Below are positions 1 through 9,514 of a stretch of DNA of 21,853 nt, piece after piece. Each line of letters starts with the position of its first letter. The stretch's first letter is position 1. Position numbers and translations under genes: made by a program. Source of the DNA: Basidiobolus ranarum (lineage: Eukaryota > Basidiobolomycota > Basidiobolomycetes > Basidiobolales); contig JASJQH010007070.1 in the NCBI GenBank assembly GCA_040143965.1, forward strand, positions 1 through 21,853, written 5' to 3'. Under the pieces are notes generated by a model. That model saw nothing but the letters and a program-made list of their open reading frames with translations. It had not been told where the DNA came from and did not search any database.

Positions 1-246
1 GCGTTCAGCCCCACCTTCAGCAGCTAAGTGGGGGTTGCGGGTAGCCTCACCAATGTTTTGTTTGGCTGTACCCTTGGCTGAGTGAGCATTACCTGAACTC
101 TTCTGTTCAGCAGCTAGCTTTTGTTGTTCAGCTTCTACTTGCTTTTGTTCGCCCTTGGCGACCATACTTTCACTGTTGAACATCTTTCCGACTCCTTCCT
201 GGATATTACCAGCGGCGTTTTTAGCGGCAGCAGAGATTTTAGACAT
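1..246 (-). CDS. CsbD-like stress protein, partial (3' part beyond the left edge)
   Basis: Read on the minus strand from ATG at 246-244, the frame stays open for 82 codons to the window edge, so the C-terminus is missing. The product begins MSKISAAAKNAAGNIQEGVG and is small, hydrophilic and rich in Ala, Lys, Gln and Glu. Two CsbD-like stretches are visible: residues about 8-35 (AAGNIQEGVGKM...AKGEQKQ) and about 56-82 (SAKGTAKQNIGEATRNPHLA), following the family pattern G-x-x-K-x-x-x-G-x-x-T-x-N-x-x-L-x-x-x-G. CsbD proteins are general-stress proteins of uncertain biochemistry in bacteria and fungi. No signal peptide or membrane segment is seen. A TATA-like run lies about 65 bp upstream, and a decayed copy lies at 1085-1283. 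The family call rests on pattern only. Confidence 0.7.
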   Translation of the reverse strand, partial: MSKISAAAKNAAGNIQEGVGKMFNSESMVAKGEQKQVEAEQQKLAAEQKSSGNAHSAKGTAKQNIGEATRNPHLAAEGGAER

Positions 247-1084
247 GATATATTTAGTATTGAAGATGATATTATGAGTTGGTTTTCTGGTTTTATGTGA
301 TTGAAGTTGTCTATATATATATTTTTTATCATCAAGATTTCTGAATGCGGCTGAGAATCTGGTGACGTCTCGATTTTGCAAGACGTCAGATTTGTCCCAT
401 TTCGTTAGTACCACATGCCCAGTATTTTGGTACACTACATCACCATATGGAGCAAATTCGGACATTCCATTTTATGTTAGGTAATTACGTATTTCGCTTA
501 TTGATTGAAATTATTAAAATTTGGCTTTAAAGTACTGTTACCATCTATAGATTAACTCAGAGAACTGGAAAGAACAGTTGATACTCGAAATATAGTAGTA
601 TATCGTTCTCAATGAAATAAAATACACTAGGAGCCCTACTTCTAATATTAGATTGGGATTGTTGAGAAGTACATTTATTGTTCTACTATTCTAGCCAGAA
701 CCCTGAACCTGAAGAGATAGTCCGTTGAGAACGCGTACTACATTCTGCCTCATATATCCGGCAGCTTGAACCTTCTTGGTTCTACATAGTGGAGGGTCCT
801 TCACCAGCAATATTCTCGTAAGAATTATGAACGAGAGCAATACCAGCGAACCTAGTGCCGGATGAGAAAATTTAGCAGAAATTGGATTAATAGTGGAATG
901 AGTGATATGATGGCTAGTCCCGGCTGTGTGACTATGAAGGGAGATATTAGTACCAACAACATGACTATATGTCACTGGTGTCAATGTGATGGTTACTAAA
1001 AAAATGTCAGCAACTCTAACACCTACTCTTTTAGTTGAATCATTCAACTTCCTAACGTGAGCCAAAAATTTCTGCGATAGAGCC
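247..1084. other. Intergenic between the CsbD-like gene and its decayed copy
   Basis: This holds the upstream region of the CsbD-like gene. An open frame of 124 codons at 691-1065 (minus) lacks an ATG at its start, has no recognisable domain and runs on from the pseudogene, so I do not call it a gene. No repeat, RNA gene or mobile element was recognised. Confidence 0.5.
310..320 (-). promoter_or_regulatory. TATA-like element of the CsbD-like gene
   Basis: A run of alternating T and A about 65 bp upstream of the minus-strand ATG at 246, in a plausible TATA position. There is no other support. Confidence 0.35.
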
Positions 1085-1283
1085 CAGCTTCATGTATGGG
1101 ATGTTGGCCAGCTCAGTAATATTTTGTTTGACTGAGCGTACGTTACTCGAACTCTTTAATATCTCTGTCGTCTTTTATTACTACGTTTCTACTTATTCTT
1201 GCTCACTCTTGGAGACCATACTTTCACTGTTGAACATCTTTACGATTCCTTCCTGGATGTTACCAGCAGCGTTCTAAGCAGCA
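1085..1283 (-). pseudogene. Decayed copy of the CsbD-like gene
   Basis: This stretch aligns on the same strand with the intact gene at 1-246. The best block is 1221-1276, which matches about 173-228 almost base for base and encodes NAAGNIQEG followed by KMFNSESMV. Downstream the copy loses the frame: in the parental frame there is a stop right after the SEQE-like segment, then several more where the intact gene encodes its Glu/Gln-rich middle. The later motif still reads VKQNITE in place of AKQNIGE. The ATG region of the parent (SKISAAA) is not preserved. It is a tandem or dispersed duplicate that has stopped coding. Whether it came from DNA duplication or a retrocopy cannot be told, because the parent shows no intron here. 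Confidence 0.75.
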
Positions 1284-1967
1284 CAAGTGATCTAGGGAAA
1301 TTTTTGAATCATTTTGGATATGTTTTGTAATTGGTTTTGGATTAATTTAATGATGATTCTTTTTTACTTAAACTATTTGGCTATTTACTATTTTGGTTTA
1401 CTTTTATTAGCTAATTTTGGTTATAGTTTGTTTATTTCTTTTTGATTGCATTAGATCACTATATACCCGTCTCTGTGTATCCTGTTATTTGTGACGTTTC
1501 TTTTCCTCATTACATCAAAACAGTACTAATGACGTTGTTTCTCTTTGTTTATTAAAAAGGAAATATGCTCATATACAAACATCTCTGTCTACAGCTTTGT
1601 TCGTAATAGACAAGTCTTTTTGTAGTTATAAAGTCAAGTTACTCCTTCCTCAGTTACCAATTAAATCCATCCATTCAGTATCTATCAATATAACCACCAA
1701 GTGACGTTTTGGTTATTTACATATTATCCATAAAATGCATACAGTCATTGATAAAATTACTTCAATACTGCGGAGAAATTCCATTTGCACGTGTTTGGTC
1801 GTATATGCTTTATAATTTATGAGATGTCTCCTGTTCTTGTTCATTTTCATACACCTATATTAACCAAATATACTGACTTTAAATTAATAATTGGAGAACA
1901 CTTCCGTAATTACAGTTTAGTTTACTTTGGTCAAAAGTATAGATTAACTAACTTACTTTAGATACCA
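1284..1967. other. AT-rich intergenic region upstream of the AMMECR1-family gene
   Basis: About 680 bases of AT-rich sequence with no open frame of note. It must contain the promoters of the AMMECR1-family gene (plus strand) and, formerly, of the decayed CsbD copy. I see no clear motif in it. Confidence 0.5.
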
Positions 1968-3032
<1,065 letters not shown>

Positions 3033-3129
3033 ACAAAACCTACTTTGTCTAGCTTTCAGTAGATGTATTTATGAATATTGATTCGATCTCGATCCCCTTG
3101 ATTAGGTGATTATCTTTAATTTCTGACAG

Positions 3130-3135
3130 AATAAA
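3130..3135 (+). terminator. Poly(A) signal AATAAA after the AMMECR1-family gene
   Basis: Canonical hexamer about 100 nt after the stop codon. Confidence 0.55.
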
Positions 3136-3585
3136 CATTTACTGTCAGTTACAAGATCATCGGTATCAAGTTTGCTACAGAATCACTAGAAGAGAAGGCA
3201 GAGTGGCTTGCATGAGTGGATACTTGTGTAAATTAAACAATGCTAGGTTGCGAAAATGACATAGAATACGAAACAAAATGGTCGTGTTATGTGAAGTAGA
3301 TTAATCGGACAGGCGTGTGGCTAATGAATACCACCTTTTCATGATTCGTTAGATCAATCAAGTGAGCCCAATTAGTTCAGGCAAGGCTCAAATTATCAAA
3401 TGTAAAAAATGAAGATCAATTCGGAGTTGACGGTTATTACTTATATACTGTCACATTCTAAGCAAATGCACAGTGGAAATAATCGGTTCTTGTACTTCCA
3501 GTTACCTCATGGCGAACAGTTACAAAACGTATCTGATGCATCGTATTCAATCTTTCTAACCATTCCCAATGACCCACCTTCCTAA

Positions 3586-3601
3586 CCGAAACATGTTTCG
3601 G
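3586..3601. promoter_or_regulatory. 16-bp perfect palindrome upstream of the tyrosinase-like gene
   Basis: CCGAAACATGTTTCGG reads the same on both strands. It sits 8 bp upstream of the TATA-like element and 50 bp upstream of the ATG, the usual place for a dimeric activator or repressor site. CCG half-sites facing each other are a known pattern of fungal Zn2Cys6 regulators, but no factor can be assigned. Confidence 0.4.
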
Positions 3602-3609
3602 GTTGGGTT

Positions 3610-3615
3610 TATATA
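3610..3615 (+). promoter_or_regulatory. TATA element of the tyrosinase-like gene
   Basis: TATATA lies 36 bp upstream of the ATG at 3652. The distance is a little short for TATA plus 5' UTR but possible in compact fungal promoters. Confidence 0.4.
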
Positions 3616-3651
3616 CGAATCTAACTACTGTTTCCCAGGGAAGTGGCGACT

Positions 3652-4995
3652 ATGTTTAGCTCCAAAGTATCTACTAGCCTCTATGTGCTGGTTTCTTTAT
3701 TGCTCTCGACTATTGTCGTAGAGGCTGGGTACTCCGGTTGTGAGACAGTGGGCACTCGTAAAGAGATTAGACAGATGAGAGCTGAGGAAAGGGACGCCTT
3801 CGTGGATGCAGTGAACAAATTCAAATCGACCCGGTTGTATGATAACCTAGTGGTGACCCATTCAGGCTATTATCAGTTTGGCCACAACAGTTCTGCTTTC
3901 CTGCCCTGGAATCGATACTATCTGCGCCAATTTGAACAAAACCTTCAACTAATTAATCCCTTAGTCACTCTGCCATATTGGGTAAATGAAATTCTTTAGA
4001 CCATCTAGGAAAGTTCGATGTTAACCAAATATTCTTTGTAAGGATTGGTCACTGGATTCTCAAGCACCAGAAAGAAGCACCATTTTCAAATGGTTCGGTA
4101 GCAATGGAGGTTCTTACAAGAATTATTGCCTTAGAAATGGTGCTTTTTCGGGTTGGAAAGTGCAAAATCCAAAGCCTACTTGCTTAAGACGTGCATTCGA
4201 TGGAGGAGACAAACTTTCAGCATTCCCACCACCTGAAGTTATCAGCTATATTCTGAAGGCATCGAATGACTTCAAAGAGTTCACCCGATTCATTGAACAA
4301 GGAATTCATGGACAGGTGCTACAAACAATCAACGGAGATTTGGGAACGATTTTTGGACCAAATGAGTAAGTAACAATTCGGACTGAGTAAGAATCATTAT
4401 ACGACTAATATTGTGAATTTATAGCCCGCTCTACTGGCTGATACATAGTTTTATTGACAAAATATGGGCAGACTGGCAATCGGGAAGTGTTCATCGTTTA
4501 CTGAACTACAATGGTATCAACAACCAAGGAGGTAACGTAGCCCATTGTGATTTAATCGTACCTTGGGCCGTCCCAGTATCAGCAGTACTTGATACACTCT
4601 CGCCAGGCCTCTGCTACTCCTATTCTCCCAGCGTTAGCTCCAAGCTTATGCTGCCTGATCAACAAGTTTGGAGAAATGATCATTTCTACCAATCACCTAA
4701 TCCGTTGGATCGTCAAGATGGTTACCACCTTCGTAAGCCAAGAAATTTATCCAAGCAGTGGATCGACCAGTATGCACTGAACAACGGTCAAGTACAAAAA
4801 ACCGAGAATATTTTGCATTCGGTGATAGATAACTTGAATTCTATGGATTACCAATCTCTAGTGGCGTTAGATAAGAGGGCATTACTAGAGGACTCTTTGG
4901 ATACAGAGTATCCCAGTGAAGTTGGATATGCTGACTTGAGACTTCCCGACTCTAGTTCATTAAACAACTTTTGCCCTGTAATAGCGCGATCATGA
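3652..4995 (+). CDS. Secreted tyrosinase-like protein with altered copper ligands, three exons
   Basis: Exons 3652-3981, 4043-4365 and 4425-4995 give 407 residues. The start is ATG at 3652, since the longer open frame begins only with GTG. Residues 1-25 form a signal peptide ending VVEA before GYSGC. The tyrosinase fold is clear: THSGY (His70), GHNSSAFLPWNRYY (His78, Asn87) and LPYWDWS for CuA; GIHGQVL (His199, Leu203) and NDPLYWLIHSFIDKIWADWQ (His225) for CuB. Active tyrosinases carry FLPWHR and H-x-x-x-H, so the third CuA histidine is Asn and the second CuB histidine is Leu. Two of six ligands are therefore lost, and phenol oxidation looks unlikely or altered. The gene has no stop or frameshift, and its introns splice cleanly (61 and 59 nt), so it is a live gene for a changed protein. 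About 160 residues follow CuB, with no recognised domain. Confidence 0.9.
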
Positions 4996-5002
4996 TTACT
5001 CG

Positions 5003-5008
5003 AATAAA
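5003..5008 (+). terminator. Poly(A) signal after the tyrosinase-like gene
   Basis: AATAAA 8 nt after the stop, within CGAATAAAG. The same nine bases occur after the acidic repeat gene. Confidence 0.5.
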
Positions 5009-5398
5009 GCATTATTTGAAATTCGCAGAGTTTGTTAATCGTGTATTTCTAGGAACGTGCGTCTTTACTACACTATATAGAATAAATGGCCAAGAACTTC
5101 ATCAATAAAAGTGCACAGTAAGTCGATTTATGAGGATATTTGAGCTAGTGCCATACTTAAAGAATCATCTAAATTATCTTTAAGCGCTCTGCATGCATTT
5201 CATTAATTAGCCCCTGATAAGTGGATGGTAGGGTGAATCTTCTACCGCTCTTCCCAGTTACATAAACGAGATACATACTGATGATGTAGATTAAAAGAGA
5301 CAATATTACTACAGGAAATCAATCATCATAAAGCTTGCAGAAATCATGTAGCTTACATACTCCTACATCAAAACCTCCTAAAGATCCATGAAATGGAA

Positions 5399-5406
5399 TA
5401 TAAATA
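5399..5406 (+). promoter_or_regulatory. TATA element of the acidic repeat gene
   Basis: TATAAATA lies 187 bp upstream of the ATG, leaving room for a long CT-rich 5' leader. It is the best TATA match in this gap. Confidence 0.45.
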
Positions 5407-5592
5407 CCCACCAACCTCATGTTTACCGAATCATATCAATCATTTAAGATTTTCATAAAATCTAAAGCTTCTACCTGGCTTTACATTCCATTCTCATAAC
5501 CATTTGGCATTTTATAACAAACATATATTCTTACATCTAATTCCAATTTCTCTTTGGATCTCTTATTAACTTCTTCATTTAATTCGTACACT

Positions 5593-7239
5593 ATGAAATT
5601 CACCTGGGTTTACGCTTTATTTTTCATCTCCTCCGTGGTTGCTTTACCAACCTACAAAAAGGAAGACTGTGATAAGTCGGTAGATGCGAATGGAGGCAAG
5701 GGATCGGGTGCTGATACTTATAATTCCAAGGATTCTGCTGGTAATGGTTCTTCATATGACACCAGTGATCATTCGGGCGAAGATAGCGGACCGACTTACG
5801 ACGACCAAGATTACTCTGGTGGTGGTAAGGGTAGTGTAGAATCTGATCATGAATCAAGCAAAAACAACGAATATGAGAGTGAAAGTCATGATGACTATTC
5901 TGGGGGCAGCGATAACCATGATGAGACATACTCTGGTGATGGCAATGGCAGTTCCTATGACACTAATGATTACGCAGGCGATCATGAAGTCGAGTCCTAC
6001 GAATACTCAAATAGCCACGGCAGTGGTGGATCTTATGACCATGAAGGCAATAACTCATATGATGTTAGTAACCATCAAGAGGAGGATGATTATGAAGGCA
6101 GTGGTGGTGGAGAATATAGTGACAATGATGACAGTGATAGTGATAGCGACTCTGATAATGAAGATTACAAGGGAGATGATGTCGAACACCATGCTGGATC
6201 ATACAATACCGAGAATTACCTCAATGATAGTGGTGATGTTGATTCCTACAACAACGGGGATTATGAAGGTGAGGGTAGTGGTGGGAACGAATCTTATAAC
6301 ACCGAAGATTACAAAGGCAATGATGGCGGTGAGGAGGATTCCTACCACGATGAAGACCACGAAGGTGAGGGTGATGGCGGTGTGAGCTCTTACAATAGTG
6401 AAGAACATGCTGGTGGTGATAACTCTTATAACGACGAAGATTATGAAGGTGAGGGTAGTGGTGGTAACGAATCTTACGACACCGAAGATTACAAAGGCAA
6501 TGGTAGCGGTGAGGAGGATTCTTATCATGATGATGACTACGAAGGTGAGAGTAATGACGGTGTGAGCTCTTACAATAGTGAAGAACATGCTGGTGGTGAT
6601 AATTCTTACAACAACGAAGACTACGAAGGTGAAGATAGTGGTGATGAAGGCTATCATAACGCCGAGGACTATGAAGGCGAGGGCAATGGTGGTGACTCAT
6701 ATCACACCGAAGATTATGAAGGAGAAGGTGGTGAATCGTATGATGTCGGAGATTATTCCGATGGTAACGGGGAGCATGAGGACCACGACGCCCAAGAATA
6801 TTCTGGTGATAGTGATTATGATCATTCCTATGATGCTGAAGAAGATTATGGAGGTGCCGGTAGTGGAGAGTACAGTGATGAGGGTAAGGATGAAGGGGAT
6901 CACGACGAAAGTGATGATTGCGAACATGAGACCACTGGGTACAGTAGCCATGATAACACCAAGGACCATGATGCTGAAGGGCACGAGGATTGTGACCATA
7001 AGGATATGCACCATTCACATGAGAAGGAAAGTGACTTGGCAGACTCAGGCTATGAAGAGTCTTCTCATGAATATGGAAGCGGGCAAGTCGAGGCCTATCA
7101 CGATAAAGAAACCCACGAAAGTGATTGTGAACACCAAGCTGAAGTTGCCTCCGAGACTGGGAAAAGTTCTGGATACGATACCTCCGACAAATCTGGGGAG
7201 TATAAGCCAACTTACAAGTTACGCAGAAGAATACTCTGA
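5593..7239 (+). CDS. Secreted acidic Gly/Ser/Asp/Glu/Tyr repeat protein
   Basis: A single exon of 548 residues. The start is ATG at 5593; the open frame extends 13 codons upstream but only with a TTG. Residues 1-18 are a signal peptide (MKFTWVYALFFISSVVAL). The rest is low complexity and very acidic: repeats of the type SYNTEDYEGEGSGG, a DSDSDSDSDNED run near residue 190, and two near-copies of a 60-residue unit at 217-276 and 277-336. Many NGS and NES sequons suggest N-glycosylation. The C-terminal third is His-rich and holds three DC[E/D]H motifs with Cys at 443, 467 and 512. The tail turns basic (KLRRRIL), and no GPI signal is seen. I do not recognise the family. Composition suggests an extracellular or wall protein that binds cations, but that is inference. 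Confidence 0.85.
   Translation: MKFTWVYALFFISSVVALPTYKKEDCDKSVDANGGKGSGADTYNSKDSAGNGSSYDTSDHSGEDSGPTYDDQDYSGGGKGSVESDHESSKNNEYESESHDDYSGGSDNHDETYSGDGNGSSYDTNDYAGDHEVESYEYSNSHGSGGSYDHEGNNSYDVSNHQEEDDYEGSGGGEYSDNDDSDSDSDSDNEDYKGDDVEHHAGSYNTENYLNDSGDVDSYNNGDYEGEGSGGNESYNTEDYKGNDGGEEDSYHDEDHEGEGDGGVSSYNSEEHAGGDNSYNDEDYEGEGSGGNESYDTEDYKGNGSGEEDSYHDDDYEGESNDGVSSYNSEEHAGGDNSYNNEDYEGEDSGDEGYHNAEDYEGEGNGGDSYHTEDYEGEGGESYDVGDYSDGNGEHEDHDAQEYSGDSDYDHSYDAEEDYGGAGSGEYSDEGKDEGDHDESDDCEHETTGYSSHDNTKDHDAEGHEDCDHKDMHHSHEKESDLADSGYEESSHEYGSGQVEAYHDKETHESDCEHQAEVASETGKSSGYDTSDKSGEYKPTYKLRRRIL
6241..6655 (+). repeat. 180-bp in-frame tandem repeat in the acidic protein gene
   Basis: Bases 6241-6420 and 6421-6600 line up at an exact offset of 180 with scattered substitutions, and a third, incomplete unit starts at 6601. 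Each unit encodes 60 residues containing DYEGEGSGGNESY, TEDYKGN, EEDSYH and VSSYNSEEHAGGD. The identical VSSYNSEEHAGGD block in both units points to recent duplication or conversion. Confidence 0.9.
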
Positions 7240-7295
7240 AATGATCAATAATAATCTATCATAGATTTATAGTTGAATTGCATGCAATATATTCG

Positions 7296-7301
7296 AATAA
7301 A
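7296..7301 (+). terminator. Poly(A) signal after the acidic repeat gene
   Basis: AATAAA 56 nt after the stop codon, in the context CGAATAAAG. Confidence 0.6.
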
Positions 7302-7481
7302 GTATTCTTTCTATTACATTATTTTGCACAGATCATATATTGCACCTAATTTTTTATACTGGTTAGCTTAAATCTAATAACAGGATTTTACTCATTAGAT
7401 TTCAATTTGGCATGTATCGATGAATTCTGGATATTTGGTCGTCACTCATTTCAATCCTAATCTATACTTGAACGCTAATAC

Positions 7482-9091
7482 ATGTCCTTGTCAAGCAACA
7501 CGAAAAGAAAATTAGAGGAAGCTTTATTAGCATTAGACGGTGCATCTGCTACCTCTACTCCCCAAACAACACCCTCAAAACTGTTCAAGTTCACTACACC
7601 CAGGTACAGCATAGCTAAGATCTCTGTTCATTAGAGAAAAATGGCATTGGAAGAGGACTTTACATAACAGTTGCAATTTTTTAGGACGCCCTTAAATAAA
7701 ACTCCCATCGCTAAATGTACTTCTACATCTGGAGAGAATTCCCCTATTCCTGATCCAGGCTCTTTGTCTCATTATCGACCTTGGCATAGACAAGATTTTC
7801 TGAAACGCTTGGAGACTTTTAAGATATCCTTTTTTTTACCTTTCTCACTCTGAAAGCTGGATCTTTTTTGTTTTAAATGTAATTTAATGCTCCCTTAACA
7901 AAATTGATACGTGTCGACTTGGTATTCCAAGCCCAAGGTACTTAATCCCATTGAATGTTCTCGTTATGGCTGGACTAACTCCGCGACAGACAAGTTGGAG
8001 TGTAAAATGTGCAATGCTAGACTTCTGTGCTCCATAAGTGAGAGTTTGGATGCGGAAACAGGTATTTATACTTGTCAAAAACTACAATATGCGAAGGAGT
8101 TACTCACCATGGAATGTGGTATAATATAGTTGAGGATCTGGGCCAAAGATATCACGAACAATTAACTTTATCTCACAACAAATCATGTCCCTGGCGTGAC
8201 CATCCCAGCGATTGTAAGCAAAAGAGTTTTTTATTTATCTCTCAAGCATAAGTGCTAACAATACTATTTAGACTCAGTATACAAGTTTCCGGTTTCCACT
8301 TCATCGAATTTGATAAATGGGTTTCATGAGCGAATCCAAGCTTTGAAGTTGATTGGCAAAGAGATCCCAGTTGTTATGAGTGATTTGGTAGAGTTTGTAG
8401 TTGGAAGAGCATAGCATTCATTCCCTCGTTAACATGGTTTATTTAGCCTGAAGATCAAATCGAATTTATTATTCATTCAGCACGAGTAGATCTTGAAGAA
8501 GCTTCACCATCTATGACTAAAAGTTTGGTTTGTCTATCGCTCTTTGGGTGGACTAATACCAAAATTGCCAATCGACATGGTTTAAAATGTGAGTTATGTC
8601 ACCGTAAAATAGGATTGTGGATGTTTCAAAATTACACTTTAGAGGACAAGAATCCCCCGTCTACTCCACCAGTGCTTGTGGCAAGTAAGGTTGAGGCAGA
8701 CGCAGTTCATCCTGAAAGCCTGGACGACTCCAATTCAGCAAAAGAGGAACAGTTGGAAGCCTTTGACTTGGTTAATGAACATCGATGGTATTGTTCTTGG
8801 ATCAATGGCAATATTAACGATTCAAGTATTGAGGAGGTCTCCGAGGAAGAGAAATCACTTGACAAGCCAGGGTGGAAACAAATCTTAGAAGCACTTGAGA
8901 AGCCCCAAGGAAGAGCAACAAACGCTGATTCTTCTTCTACTCTTGCTGATGCTAGTGGGTCGAGTAGTTCAACTCCTGAAAAAGTAAGTTATACCTTGGC
9001 TATGCATTCGTCATATTTCACTTGCTAAATGATTTCTTTTTAGCCCAAGGATGTTGTATCCTATATTCGTAGTATGTTGGGTGGGTCTTAA
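7482..9091 (+). CDS. C3HC zinc-finger protein (Rsm1/NIPA/ZC3HC1 family), seven exons
   Basis: Exons 7482-7603, 7685-7823, 7911-8061, 8130-8213, 8272-8387, 8447-8983 and 9044-9091 give 398 residues. The N-terminal linker leads to YRPWHRQDFLKRLETFK, the family entry motif. The first zinc module has Cys103, Cys118, Cys121, His153 and Cys157 (C-x2-C then H-x3-CPWR). The second repeats the pattern from FGWTNT, with Cys252, Cys255 and EHRWYC, then PGWKQILEAL. A Ser-rich acidic linker precedes the short last exon. Relatives act at the nucleus: fission yeast Rsm1 in mRNA export, budding yeast Pml39 and human ZC3HC1 at the nuclear pore basket. Intron 2 is U12-type AT-AC; the others are GT-AG. Intron 5 has two in-frame donors (8388 or 8397), so VEF may be added. 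The poly(A) signal is at 9177. Confidence 0.93.
7824..7910 (+). other. U12-type AT-AC intron in the C3HC gene
   Basis: The intron starts ATATCCTTT, a perfect match to the minor-spliceosome 5' consensus, right after the codon for Lys87. A branch-site match TCCCTTAAC (consensus TTCCTTAAC) lies at 7891-7899, with the branch A about 12 nt from the terminal AC at 7909-7910. No GT or GC donor lies between the end of the conserved LETFK and the first in-frame stop, and no AG occurs between the branch site and the conserved STWYSKP. Removing exactly this 87-nt phase-0 intron joins FK to VSTWYSKP, which keeps the four-residue spacing between F and W seen in human NIPA. Confidence 0.93.
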
Positions 9092-9514
9092 CTTATATTA
9101 TCCAATTAGTTATCTCAAGTGATTCAGAAAGCCATTGACAAATAGAGTAAATAGAACGTATGATTTCTCTGTAAAAAATAAAAGCCCCCTTTTCTTTGGG
9201 CCCCTAAATTGCTAATAATTAGGACATGTATGATATTAGGGTAGTATGGGATGTTTGGATCTCTTTTGTGGTTATAAGTTATTTAATTGGATATGTATAT
9301 CAACGAACAAGGACAACGTAATATTTGGGATTTACTGTGGCTTATTGGTAGAAAATCATCAAAACCATTCCGGAAAGAGTGGGCATATAGGGAAAGAATC
9401 CGAGTAAATAGGTGACTGCGCAGAGGTCTAGAAATACCACGCCAGGTTTGTGGTTTCTTCGATCTTTCCCCCTATTTACTACTACTGCTATAGTGTGAGC
9501 TCGCTAGTAAAGAA
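9092..9514. other. Intergenic region between the C3HC and P5A ATPase genes
   Basis: The two genes run head to tail. The stretch holds the poly(A) signal at 9177 and the short promoter of the ATPase gene. An in-frame TAG at 9491 closes the ATPase frame upstream of its ATG. No clear TATA box was found. Confidence 0.5.
9177..9182 (+). terminator. Poly(A) signal after the C3HC gene
   Basis: AATAAA 85 nt after the stop. Confidence 0.55.

Larger units (their letters stand above)
3033..3651. other. Intergenic region: AMMECR1 3' end and tyrosinase-like promoter
   Basis: This contains the poly(A) signal at 3130, a 16-bp perfect palindrome at 3586 and a TATA element at 3610. Nothing else was recognised. 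Confidence 0.5.
4996..5592. other. Intergenic region upstream of the acidic repeat gene
   Basis: This holds the tyrosinase poly(A) signal at 5003 and a TATA element at 5399, followed by a pyrimidine-rich leader of nearly 190 nt before the ATG at 5593. No other structure was recognised. Confidence 0.5.

Noticed and set aside
691-1065. Minus-strand open frame of 124 codons
   Set aside because: It starts with TTG, not ATG, shows no known domain, and simply continues past the end of the decayed CsbD copy.
3643-3651. Earlier start (GTG GCG ACT) for the tyrosinase-like protein
   Set aside because: ATG at 3652 gives a standard signal peptide; GTG is not a usual eukaryotic start.
4589-4780. Small plus-strand frame inside tyrosinase exon 3
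   Set aside because: Shifted-frame shadow of the tyrosinase-like coding sequence.
6221-7210. Long antisense open frame (329 codons) rich in His, Arg and Leu, and other antisense and shifted frames over the acidic gene
   Set aside because: They are by-products of the biased GAY/GGT/GAA codon repeats of the plus-strand gene, which has the signal peptide, ATG, TATA and poly(A) signals. The opposite frames have none of these.
9183-9206. C-run and G-run as a hairpin terminator after the C3HC gene
   Set aside because: The arms are not properly complementary, and eukaryotic genes here end with AATAAA signals.
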